DNA of 64,000 bases from the NCBI GenBank assembly GCA_905220665.1, contig CAJNAR010000025.1:62001-126000 (forward strand). The letters run 5' to 3'. Below, piece by piece: positions 43,704 through 54,800 of this stretch (positions are counted from its first letter, which is position 1; each line of letters opens with the position of its first letter). The notes below the pieces were generated by a model. It was not told the DNA's origin, ran no database searches, and worked only from the letters and a program-made list of their open reading frames with translations. The position numbers were made by a program, and so were the translations under genes. Source of the DNA: Albugo candida (lineage: Eukaryota > Oomycota > Peronosporomycetes > Albuginales > Albuginaceae).

Positions 43704-46700
43704 TCATACCGTGCTTTTCACCGCTTTGATGATACTCCGCAGCTCTGCAAACGCGAAATGCTGCATTGTGCCGCTGACTTGCAGCTTTTGTATACTCCTT
43801 AGATTATAAACCCATTGCATCGATATTGTAGCATCTGAAACAGTGTTTCTACATGATTTTTCCGCATCTACTAAGAATGTGTATAATTCCGCACTTCTTT
43901 TTGCGTTCATCACAGTCGAAAAGCGCTCATTTCTCCATTTTCTTATCTCCATGTGCAAAATATCACAAAGCTGCGTCTCAAGCTGCTTCTCATCATCCAA
44001 TATTGGCGAAAATTGCAATGTTGGACACTGTATCGGAGGCGGGAGGCCCGTAGGCAACGAATCCGACCGTGAAGTTGATGAAGGAAACAATGCTTTCCAG
44101 CTAAGATCATCATTCTCAATATCCCAGCTCCAATTTTTCAAACACGAGGCGTCCAAAGGCTGCAAGTTGGCATATACATTCCGACTAGAGACAAGCATCG
44201 CGATATCAATGGGTGGATTGAGGTCATCTTCGTCGGAAATGATAGCAGCCTGATTTGCATCGATGAGCCATACGCGCGGATGAGGAGAAATACGACGTCG
44301 AAGGACAAAAACGGCTTTTCCTTTAGAAATCCCATTCCCTAACGCTAGATAATTTCGATACGAGTGCCCCGAATACTCCAAATCGTACCATGATAGGAAA
44401 TTGCAAAGTAGGACCGCATGATCTTGCATGTTTCCCGCTTGTAGATCTAAGAACTCATGTGATGAAAGCCAGATATCGTCCCAGGAACCTCGTTGGTACG
44501 ATGAGTACTCCGCCAGCGATGGAATCATCCGAACATACCAAAGAATTCGCTGCAAAACACTCGTTTGCGTACTGCGAGCTGACTGAATGAGAAGCTGAGG
44601 CGGTGTCATCGGAAGAAGAAACTGTGTCATCAATGCCGTTTTCCCACTTGCAGTAAACGCAAAGGGATCAAAGCAGCGATATTTTGTGGACCCGCTACTA
44701 CCCTCCACGCTCTTTCTCCATGAATCCGTCCAATTATGCAAGGAAGTAAGGACTTGTCTTCGAGTACTCTGACGATGAGACGGTAGTAATGGGTCTACTT
44801 CCAACGTCAGGCTCAGGAAAGGTGCTGTGCTCGATTCATTCATGGATTCGATCTCCTCATCGCGAGTTACTTGCGACTCACTTTGTCGAATTCGTTTCGT
44901 GAAAAAAGACTCGGTCTCTGATACATCCGATTCAGTACTAGATCGCTGAGCCTGGGACAACGATGTCAGATTAAGATATCCCAAATGAAGCCTTGGCGTA
45001 TCAAGTCGTATCGTCACGTCCACTAAGCCGTTCCGCTGGTATACTGCTGAGAATGGGATTTCCAGCGTGCCAACAAGTCGACTTTCACGAATAAATAGCT
45101 CAGATGTCGGTTGCTTGTCGCTGAATTTACGAACTGGTACCGCTACGGATGCTGTGACCTGATCAAAGACACGCACGTGAATCGTATCCGTCAATTGAGA
45201 AATGGACTCGGGAGAAAAATCATTGTGAGGCGGCTGAAGAGAAAATGTAAGCATTTCGAGCCAAACTGGATGAGAAGATGCTCTTGCGAATTCCGCAGTG
45301 TTTCGAAAGTCAGTGTCAACATCGATGGTTTCTGAAACAGAAGCACATGAAGTGCGTATCCTTCTTCCCTGAAAAGCGACCTCGACATAGTAATGGCTCT
45401 CACATTCAAGCTGAATCAGATGAGAATTGGTCTTTCCATCGGGATCGGAACGTCGATGGAATGGAGCTCGTTTGGATCGCTTCTTGCTTGTCAAGGAGGT
45501 AAAAGACGAAATTCGAATTGGAATATTGATTCCTTCCCGTACTTGGATATGTAGACTACATTGATTAGCCGGTTGATGCAATACGAAAGGCTCCGACCGC
45601 CTTCGTTTCTGCGGATTGAGACGTCTTCGGCGCGAGAAGAGGCTTCTGAACAGTGATTCCCAGTCGAGCAAACTCGTGGGAAATTGTGGTAGTGGTGTCT
45701 CTCGAACGATACTTTGTAACGAATGCACTCTTTCACGAACAATCTCTGGCTGTGATGCGCCTTTTCCACTTTCAATGACGCTTTCCAGGAACTGCTGAAC
45801 CTTCCAAGCTTTTTGTTGACTCAGCCGTTCAACCAGAGGCAAATCGGCTTCTTCCGCTTGTTGTTGTAGCACTTTGTACGTCAATGCCTTCCAATCTGGA
45901 CGTAATAACGGGAGATACTTTTCTTTGCAGACAATTTCCGCGTCAAAAAGCGGAATTGGATCCTTAAGCCGCTTCAAAATATCTTGTGGTGTCATTCGTA
46001 TTGGGAGTAATGGGATATCACCGTTTAATTGCCACAGGTCTCGCTCATTCATCGGATACGCGCTGGTCCCATAGTGATGCATTAGCATTTGGCTTCTCAT
46101 ACGCAGCAGCTGATTTCTTTTCGTGAGAACAAAGGGTTCGTGTGCATGCTCCATCCGGCTATTTGGACGAATGGCAGCGTGTCGTAGAGATCGCGTACGA
46201 AAACTAACTCGATCGCTTTCAAGAGCTTCTGGTCGTGATTGCTGGTCCTTCAGAAAGTGTCTCGAACCGATGCGATGTCCCACCAGCGGCTTGTACCAAT
46301 TGGTCATGTTTTCATGAGGAGGCAACATGTTGGGCTCTATCAAAACAGAATTCTCTTCCATCATCCATCGCGTCTTCACGTGAACTCGGCCACTTGTATG
46401 TCGCTTTATCTCATCGTACTGAGAGAAATCAAGAAAGGAGGAGTGCCAGAGAGCTCGTGGGATTTCTTTGGAACAGCTAAATTGATACCATTCATCCGTC
46501 GGCTTTATTCTTTTACAAGCAGAGTCGTTCACGCTCTCTCCAATTGGGGATAGATGACCAGGAATGATAAGTGGTATTCCGTTGGGCGTAAGAAGAGTGG
46601 ACATGGCCATAGCCACATGGATGTTTGCTCTATTGCGGAGCAGGAAGCCGAGGAATCGTGAAGTCGACTGATATAGGAACATGGTCACGAGATTTGGGAA

Positions 46701-47948
46701 TGTAGGCATTTGGACGCGAAATATGTGGCAAATGTCGACTTTGGAACTTTTGACCCGGTTGGCTTTGGTCCAAGCAATGAGTTTGTTATCCGAGTACAGC
46801 ACGATAAAGCATTGATATTGCGGTTTTTCCGATCCGCATAATGCAATGCGATAGTGAGCTTCTTGACGTGACGTTGTTCCAATGAGAAAACTCATTTGTT
46901 CATCGCTGGAAAGCTCATTTCCTTCTGGATACTCCTGATCCAGGTGGGATACCCAAGGAAGGATAATGATATGATTCAATGATGGAGAGTCTATCGAGTG
47001 TATCATCCCACGTAAAATATTGTCGGCGTCTTTGCCTTCTATCAGAGGGGGCAAAGACTGAATATACTCCAATAGAGATGTCATTGTGTCGTGTAATGGA
47101 ATCGAGTCTTCCCTTTCTGCGAGCCAATACGCCGACATCTTGTGTCGTTTTGGTCCCTCTATCTTACTCAGCTCAAAACATTTCCCGAGTATGTAGTTGT
47201 AAAGTTGCTGGAGCTTTTTGATGTCATTCAAGGCGTCCACCGCCTCGTAGAAAGCGTACGTTACTCCTTGCAGATCAGAGGCCGGCTTCACGATCTGATG
47301 ATGTAACACAGCCTGAATTCGTGAGAGGCGAAGCGTCCATGGTTGCCGAGAAAGAAGGCTTGCATACGAATGGTAGCATTCCATCAGCTCTGCAGCGAGG
47401 CGATCTTCCAGACTTATACAAGCGTGGTCATCGAAAACAAGCTCATTGAATCCAATCTCCAACAAGACCTCGTGGCCATTTTCCTCATGACTACACCAGA
47501 CGATTGGAACAGCAGCGGAGAGTGGGCTTGAACCCCCATGTGGGTACTGATAGCTTTCCGTGTGTAATCGCAGTGGCTTTGAGAGATTCTCTCGTGCGTT
47601 GCGCTCGTGCAGACGGGAAATTATATTCGGATGTACATTTTCTAAGAGATTGGATCGACATCGCGTGCTCAGCCCAGCAGATGCGTCGTCTCGGCGTTGT
47701 GTTCGCCATTGCCTGCTTTTTGACAAAATCTGCGCTTTCGGATACATAATAGGCTGAACAGTAATGGACGGAGTCTTCAATTTGCCGAGCTCTTTCCGCG
47801 TGAGAAGCTGTAATCTTCTTTGTGACTCATAATCACTCCCATTTCGCGAATCCTCCTCATTCCTATTCTCGAGATATCGCTCTTCATTCTCCTCACAAAT
47901 AGGAAGTCGTGTTCTGCTGTTATCGGTGACTTGGTCCCAAGGTCGCAT
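43704..47948 (-). CDS. CC2D2A: Ciliary transition-zone protein CC2D2A
   Basis: CC2D2A is part of the MKS/B9 module that forms the gate at the base of cilia and flagella. The 1414-residue single-exon protein (human about 1620) has the family pattern: a divergent N-terminal part, a first C2-like region, the central C2 domain (SHYYVEVAFQGRRIRTS and SSHPVWLEMLTFSLQPP near residues 860-920), and a C-terminal transglutaminase-like segment. In the last, DIWLSSHEFLDLQAGNMQDH and AVLLCNFLSWYDLEYSG correspond to the 'QDHAILLCNYF' block, followed by GKAVFVLRR. Start at 47948 (MRPWDQVTD) is the first ATG; the frame runs six codons further upstream to a TTG. Its presence implies a flagellated stage. Divergent from the peroxiredoxin-like gene, with 107 bp between. 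Confidence 0.88.
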   Translation of the reverse strand: MRPWDQVTDNSRTRLPICEENEERYLENRNEEDSRNGSDYESQRRLQLLTRKELGKLKTPSITVQPIMYPKAQILSKSRQWRTQRRDDASAGLSTRCRSNLLENVHPNIISRLHERNARENLSKPLRLHTESYQYPHGGSSPLSAAVPIVWCSHEENGHEVLLEIGFNELVFDDHACISLEDRLAAELMECYHSYASLLSRQPWTLRLSRIQAVLHHQIVKPASDLQGVTYAFYEAVDALNDIKKLQQLYNYILGKCFELSKIEGPKRHKMSAYWLAEREDSIPLHDTMTSLLEYIQSLPPLIEGKDADNILRGMIHSIDSPSLNHIIILPWVSHLDQEYPEGNELSSDEQMSFLIGTTSRQEAHYRIALCGSEKPQYQCFIVLYSDNKLIAWTKANRVKSSKVDICHIFRVQMPTFPNLVTMFLYQSTSRFLGFLLRNRANIHVAMAMSTLLTPNGIPLIIPGHLSPIGESVNDSACKRIKPTDEWYQFSCSKEIPRALWHSSFLDFSQYDEIKRHTSGRVHVKTRWMMEENSVLIEPNMLPPHENMTNWYKPLVGHRIGSRHFLKDQQSRPEALESDRVSFRTRSLRHAAIRPNSRMEHAHEPFVLTKRNQLLRMRSQMLMHHYGTSAYPMNERDLWQLNGDIPLLPIRMTPQDILKRLKDPIPLFDAEIVCKEKYLPLLRPDWKALTYKVLQQQAEEADLPLVERLSQQKAWKVQQFLESVIESGKGASQPEIVRERVHSLQSIVRETPLPQFPTSLLDWESLFRSLFSRRRRLNPQKRRRSEPFVLHQPANQCSLHIQVREGINIPIRISSFTSLTSKKRSKRAPFHRRSDPDGKTNSHLIQLECESHYYVEVAFQGRRIRTSCASVSETIDVDTDFRNTAEFARASSHPVWLEMLTFSLQPPHNDFSPESISQLTDTIHVRVFDQVTASVAVPVRKFSDKQPTSELFIRESRLVGTLEIPFSAVYQRNGLVDVTIRLDTPRLHLGYLNLTSLSQAQRSSTESDVSETESFFTKRIRQSESQVTRDEEIESMNESSTAPFLSLTLEVDPLLPSHRQSTRRQVLTSLHNWTDSWRKSVEGSSGSTKYRCFDPFAFTASGKTALMTQFLLPMTPPQLLIQSARSTQTSVLQRILWYVRMIPSLAEYSSYQRGSWDDIWLSSHEFLDLQAGNMQDHAVLLCNFLSWYDLEYSGHSYRNYLALGNGISKGKAVFVLRRRISPHPRVWLIDANQAAIISDEDDLNPPIDIAMLVSSRNVYANLQPLDASCLKNWSWDIENDDLSWKALFPSSTSRSDSLPTGLPPPIQCPTLQFSPILDDEKQLETQLCDILHMEIRKWRNERFSTVMNAKRSAELYTFLVDAEKSCRNTVSDATISMQWVYNLRSIQKLQVSGTMQHFAFAELRSIIKAVKSTV

Positions 47949-48055
47949 CAAATGTCCCCCTTCCAAGCGTCACAAGATTAAAGGACGCCATTTAAACCTC
48001 CAATTCTCCAGTGTCAACGATCGAGCTGCGCGGTTCCTGTAGCGTGACATTCACA
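47949..48055. promoter_or_regulatory. Bidirectional promoter region, CC2D2A / peroxiredoxin-like
   Basis: The two divergent start codons are 107 bp apart. No named element was recognised; RFX-type X-box repeats, expected upstream of ciliary genes in animals, were not evident by eye. Confidence 0.4.
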
Positions 48056-48817
48056 ATGGATCCATCGACCATGTTGCTCGGTCATACGCTACCGCAATTA
48101 ACTGGCGAATCCCAGTTCGGTCAGATCGCAATAAACGATTATCTGGCAGATTTTTGTGGGCTCATTGTAACATTCCCAAGCTCCCATCATCCTGTTTGGC
48201 TATCGGTACACACTTTCTTTCCTGCACGTACGTCATTTGCAATAAATCAGTGCATTTAGGAGCTCGGTATTCTGCAAAAGTTATCATGTCAATTTGAAGC
48301 TCGTCAATGTCGCGTTGTGGGTCTCCATATCGCAACATTGGTCCAACAGCGTCAGTTCCTACAGCATGTCAATGACACCCATAAAGCTCAGCCAAATTTC
48401 CCAATTATCGCAGACGCAGATGCGCATTTATTTCACAGACTTTGTTTATGTCAGGAAAACGCAGCCGAATGCGTCGCAGATGTGTACTCCTTACAGTATT
48501 CTGCAACAATTCTGATCGATTTGAATCACATCATTCAGAGCATTTCGTATTACCCGATATCAACGGGTCGAAATTTCTACGAAACACTACGTTTTGTGGA
48601 CGCACTTGAGCTTGCGAATTCTCACCGCGTCGTGACGCCGTGCAATTGGAAAATGAACGATGATGTATTCATCGATCCGCTACTAACAAATTCAGATGCC
48701 AGAGCACTTTTCCTTCAAGGATATCATGAAATTCAGCCCTATTTACGTCTTACAAGCTCCACAGCACTCGAACAATACGATGCTTACTATGAAGAAAATG
48801 GAGAAAAACAAGTCTAA
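48056..48817 (+). CDS. Peroxiredoxin-6-like protein lacking the peroxidatic cysteine
   Basis: Two exons (48056-48205, 48260-48817) give 235 residues, close to the 224 of 1-Cys peroxiredoxin 6. The match runs end to end: MLLGHTLPQLTGESQFGQIA (Prx6 'LLGD.AP.F.A....G'), ELGILQKLSCQFEARQCRVV, FPIIADADAHLF, YYPISTGRNFYETLRFVDAL, HRVVTPCNWKMNDDVFIDP and a C-terminal LRLTS. Across the splice, the peroxidatic loop 'HP..FTPVCTTELG' reads SSHHPVWLS-ELG: the peroxidatic Cys is Trp and the active-site Thr is His. The catalytic Arg of 'ARVVF' is also replaced (SATILID). So the peroxidase activity should be absent; a structural or binding role is an inference. The splice acceptor at 48259 is preferred because it restores ELG. 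Confidence 0.8.
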
Positions 48818-48843
48818 TGTATACCACAGTTGGAAATAGTGCA

Positions 48844-51800
48844 CTAAGGCTTTGGTAGATTCTCAGTCCGACCGTAACGATGCGCAAAGTGTTGTTGTTG
48901 CTGTTGTTGTTGCTGTTGCTGTTGTTGCTGTTGGTGCATCATCTGTAAATGCTGCTGTATAGCTACTTGCTGGAGTTGAAGTTGCTGTTGATGTTGATGT
49001 TGGTAATTTGTTGAAGTTACTTGCGGATGGACCTGATAATGCATTTGTTGTGAATGCTGTTGTGCGAGTTGCATGTTTGGCGTATAACGAGCCACATTAG
49101 CTGCCATATCAATCGCTTCTCGACGTGCTTGTCGCGCTTCTTGTAATGCTCTAGCAGCAACAGCAGCGGCTGCTGCAGCTCGTGCAGCTTCTTCTTCCGC
49201 CCTTCGAGCTAGAAACTCTTTCTCCAATGCCGCTCGACGCAGAATCTCTGCTTCTTGCATTTGTTGATGGAACGTCCACATCATTTCTGGTTGATTGTAT
49301 TGCTGTGAAGTCGAGGTGACTGGTGTCGATACATTTGTCATCGAAGTGCCTGTACTTATGCCTGAGACCATCGACAAAGAGCCCAATTGACACGTCCTCG
49401 AATTACTTCGCTGAGATGTGTCCTCATGTCGCGACGTTGGTATCCGATTTTCCAAAGCTCCCGGTAGCATTTCTGATGTCACCGCAAGCCCGGAGCCCGG
49501 GCTATTGTGGCGCTGTCCATTCGATTGCGTGGAGGATGAGGGATCTTTCGAGACTCGATTTTTGTGCATACGAGCCATCAGTGAAGTGGTTGGGCTCACG
49601 AGTTGCCCGGTGTCAGCTTCTTCCCTCTGCGTCACGATCACGGACATGCGGGGAGATGACGGTGGATTCCATGCGGTATTTTGCGTCAGAGACTCTCTCT
49701 TTGGTGTCACAATGATTCTTGGCGAGTCGGATTCATTGAGAATGGAGGAAAACGACATTCTACTCACTAGTTTCGGATGTGCCATTGGAACCGACTTGAC
49801 ACGCTTTGGATTCGAGAATGTTTCGCGTGGATGATTCGGGTCGGTTTCTGCTGCTTGCATCACCATCGCGGACGTGTAGTTGACGTCGCTTTTCTCCGAT
49901 ACGGTTCCATTGTTCTCTTGCACCGCTTTTTCCCGAGTCAGATCGATCAGAGAAGAATGACTGGTCTCAGACTTGGATCCATTCGTAAACGACTTGGCAG
50001 TAGCTCGAAAGATCCCTTTGGATTCAGTTCTGGTCTGCATATCGGCGTTCGGAGGGGTACAAGTCACAGGAACAGAATGCACACTCATCGTCTGACGATT
50101 ACGATCCGACAGGGCTTGCGCTTGCATGGAAGGATGCATGACCCAATTCGGCTGCTGGATCGACTGATTATGCGCCACTTGTAATAATTGTGGCTGAAAA
50201 GCAAGTCCATGCTGATTCCTCAGTAATTGCACCAATCCAGGTGACGTCGCCGCGTCAGGAAACACATTCTCGCCTTGGTACATGACACTTTTTTCAGAAT
50301 CCATCGACTGACCGAATGAGGTACTCTTCTGCTGCTGAAATTGCATCATTTGAATCTGATGCTGCATCGTTAGCAGTTTGAGATATCGTTCTGAATTGGA
50401 ATTTTCGGCATCTGTTTGCATCGACTGAGTCAGTGTGTGATTCCCAAGCGGAGCGCTCACTGCTTCCACGCGACCATCTGAGCTCTGTTTCGTATCCGTC
50501 TCCACAGGTTGCGTTCGACTCGAGTCATTCTCGCGAGATGTATCATTGGAGGCAACTGTTTCTGGTGACTCCACACCGATATCCGATAAAGCTTCCTCCG
50601 AATTGTTTGCTCCCTCCACACTTCGTCGCTTCAAAAGGTCCTGCAAACCCAATCGATTCTTATAGTTCTGATAATAATTTTTGATTTGCGCAGCTGTTTT
50701 CGTCGGAATCTTTTGTGTCAGCGCATTCCAATCCTTTCCAAATTGTGCGAAGAATTGCAAGAAATCAGCTTTCTCGGTCTCTGTCCATTTGTGAACGACA
50801 CGTTTGGGATGTAAAGCGCTGCTTGGTGTGACGTTATCTTTGGTTCCATCCTGAGATCCCAAGTACACATTGCCGACATTACTCCATCGGGGTAGCGATT
50901 TCGAGTCATTTCCTGGAGAACCACCGCTAGGACGACGACACGTTGGCGTGCCAGCAAACGATTTGGCCCGCTTCATTCCAGAGAGTGTCACTTTCCCGTT
51001 GACATCGATCAACGGTATGGAGATCCGAGGACATGCGCGCGTCGTACTGGCCTTCTTTTTGCCGGCCAGGGTCGCATTGGCAGATAACGATGTATCGACA
51101 GTCGAAAGACAAAGATCGGTAGGCAATGTGTCGTTAATTTCTTCAGCTTGCTTTGGTTTAGGTGGTGGAAATTCTTCATCCTGAGTCTCCAAGCAATTCA
51201 AATCTTTCTCGGTCATGATCTTATTCTCGGCATTCTGACAAGGATCAAAATCCTGCTTCTCATCGTCCTGAGCTTCCGGTGTGGGATCGTATTCTGTGCT
51301 GTATACATTATCGCCTACGACCTGTGTGAATTTCAGCAGAAATGGCTTTTGTGATGGCGCTGAATCGCCAATAAAATCCTGCGACCAGAGTTTCGAATAA
51401 AGATCCAATTTCGCGTTCACAGCATCTAAAGAAGTTCCATCTTGTCGACTGCCCGCTTTTTTGCATACAACTTTTGGTTCCGATAACTCTGCGGCAGGTT
51501 CGTTCTGATTGCCGTCATTTTCATCCGATTTGCGTGCGTGATTAGGACACGCTTTGGTAGTGCCAACGTTATCCATCGACGGCTTGGCAAGCGCCAGACG
51601 CAGGACGCTCATATCCGTGCTTTTGGCGATTTCCTGAAGCAGTCGAAGAGCACCTTTGGATCCAAGTATGTTGTCAGCGGCTTGGTGTGACCGAAAATTG
51701 GCACTTTGAAGCAGTCCACTTCCCAGTCCTTCCGACATGCTGACGCCAAGACAGATCGAAGCACACGCACTTAGAATCCAGCAATTCCATGTGTTCTTCG

Positions 51801-54800
51801 AGCCCGCACCACGTCTTCGCAGCTGTTGTTCACGTAAAAGGGCTTTGTAATCCAACACTTTTTTCGTTCGGTAATAGTACAAAATGACGTCGCCAGTGGA
51901 TTTATTGCTCAGAAAAGTTGCGATTTTGGTAAAGTTTTTTGGAAATTGAAGGAATTTGTCGACATAAATGCATTTTTCAATATCGCTCCATGGATTCACA
52001 TACTTTTGCATCTTCAGACGCTCTTTCCAATCGTCACAAAGCCCATTCGTGGTGGTACCTTGGCCGTAGCAAGCGCGATCAAACATCAGACACTTGTCCT
52101 CGCGAACATCCTCTGGACCGATACGAAGGAGCATATTGGGGATCATCGTTGTCATTGCATTTCGAAGTCGCTTTTTACGCGTTTCCTGGTCGGCAATTGC
52201 CTGTTGTTTTGCTTGTTCGAGTTTTTCCAAGTCGGTTTCTGACAAAAGATCGGTGCTATTGGAGTTGTTTGTCAGTCGCGAGGATGACCGAACACCGGAG
52301 GCCACCGATGCGAATGCAAAAGTCGAAGTGGAAGTGGAAGAGATACTTGCGCCCAAAGATGCAAACTCCTTCTCAGCAGTTGTTTCTTCCTTCTCATCAG
52401 ACTTTAGCAATTCATTGCATTTCACCTTTCGTTTGCTCTTACTTTTTTCCAAACGCTTTCGAGCTTTTTCAAAGCGCTTGACACGAGTCTTCCATGCTTT
52501 TTTATGCTCGACATACTCTTTCGCCAATGTTTTCTTCAGTTCTAGTCGTTTTCGGTTGCGGTCGGATAAGTGTCGCTGCAATTCGAATCGATTCTTTTCG
52601 TGGCTTTTGATATTGGACTGGTAGAATGGATACTCGGACATCTGCGTGTATACTTTGCCGGCTTTGGGTAAGAGTTCAGCAGCTTTTTTAGCTTTTGTGA
52701 TATTGTCGGCGAATATCGTGCCTACACTTTCGATTAGGCCAATGTCCATGAATCGATTCGTCGGTTGCGTGTCTACACGATCCTTTGAGACGATTTGGGA
52801 TTCCTTCGTTGTATCTGGAGATTCGAAAATACATTTTTCGATGAATTGGATTTCTTCCTTCACGTGTGTGATTGAGCTATCGAGTGTGTCGATGAGTTCC
52901 AAAATGGATTGCTTGGAAGGCCGAGGGTCCGGTGTTGGTGCGACAGATGCTGACGGTACGTCTTTCGAGGCTGTCGAACTTTGTTCTATCGATTCTGATT
53001 GCTGCAAAACATGAGGAAGCTCTTGTTTTGGTTCGAGGACCTCGTCATACGCAGTACACAGCTTTTTTGATTCCAACATTGGTGATGAAGCTGTAGGAGC
53101 CACCGTAGAGCTGACAAGACCTTGACCCCATCCAAGACGGGGACGTTTCTTTGTGGTGATGGCTGGCTCAAGCGGTTGTGCATCTTTGCTGTTGTCGACG
53201 ACCGATGTGGACGAATGCATGTGTGTGTCTTCCAAGTTCGAATTTTGGGCTATATTGGACAACTTTCTCTCACAACCAGAATCCTCTGGTAAAGAACGCT
53301 TGCACAAAGCAGAGTCCAACTGCGTGATAGCGCTAGAAGACTGCATGTTGGAGGCATTTTCGCTCTTCTTTAGACTTTCCTGCGAGGTTTGTTCTGAGAG
53401 ATCGCTTGTATATCCACCAGTTGTAGCTCGTAAACTTTCGTTCTGAGGCGCGGAATGCGGTGAATTGACAATAGTAAAACTATCGCGGGAACAACTAGCC
53501 TCAATGATATGATTGGGCTGTACCGAAACGTGCGTTTTCGTTTCCATCAAAGGACACGCATCACCAAAATGTTTAGACTCTGCGTTCTTATGTTCCTCCA
53601 AAGTGCTTTTACCAATTCCGCTTCCACCACATGTCCTGTCCTTCGCAAATGCATCTTCTGTAGCATTTGTAGTGACCATCTTTTTTGATTGCTTAAACAT
53701 GGATTCGGACTTGTCACTCTGTCTCGCGCTTTGACAAATTACTTCTGCTTTCGTCTCCTCGACAACATTTATTTCATTGCTCTCTGGCACGAGTCCTGGT
53801 TCCTCATCTATTTCCACGTGCCTATTTGCAATCGAAACAACGCGACTATCTTCTCGGCCTCGTACAATTGTTGATTCACATTCTTCAGTTTGTATCCTGC
53901 TTTTATTAGCATCGAAGCTGTCTGGTCTTTGACTCGCCCAATGTAACTCTGACTGAGGCCGCTCGCTCGCTTTTGACGTCTGCTCGGTGAGGCTTTTCTC
54001 TTCAGTCAATTTCCTCTCAGTATTCGATGTTTCTATTGCTGTTTGTTCTTTTCTCGTATTGATCACAACCTTCTCACCAGCTTGTCTATCGAAAGGTCTC
54101 TCACGCTCGTCACGTGATCGCTCTCTTCTACCAAATGCGTCAGTGTTTTCTGTTGTTGCTTGATCCATCACTCTTTGCTCAGTACGAGTTGTAGTATAAG
54201 ATTGCTTCCGAATCGGAGGATACTTGATACTTCTGTACTCGGTCCTTTCATGCTTGATAAACGTTCGACCAAAACTCGGACTATCGTGATACACCCTATC
54301 GCGTCCAAAATTTCCCATTTCTCGATCTCGACCACTCCTATCATTATAAGATGACCCACCTCTTCCTCCCATGCGACTTCCTGATGAAGCAAATCGACGA
54401 GGAGTCCACGATTCTTCATGATTTTGCCTTCGGTTGTAGGATCGCGAATGGGAGGGGCTTCTCGATCGAGAAGAAGATTTGCTACCACGCACCCAATTCT
54501 CATTTGTGTGATTGTACTTCCCACGATAATGCGTCGAGGGGGAGCGTGAGGTTGATCGTAATCGGGAAGGTTCTCGAGGATGTGAGTCACGACGGTGATA
54601 CATTGCCTCCACTCGTAAAGGAGCTCTGTACCGTTCTCGAGGATGAGTATCAGTATGAAATCTGGAAGCGTTTCGAGGTGAGAAGAACGGCATACCCCGT
54701 ACTTCTCTGTCCTCTGTTGCGTTATTGGACGATTTATGTGTGAAGAAATGCGTTGATCTCTCTTGACTATTACACGACTTTTCGTAAGAATCATTGGTAC

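Noticed and set aside
47490..47545. tRNA B-box-like sequence on the minus strand (GGGGGTTCAAGCCC)
   Set aside because: It lies inside the CC2D2A coding region, and no matching acceptor stem or D-arm surrounds it.
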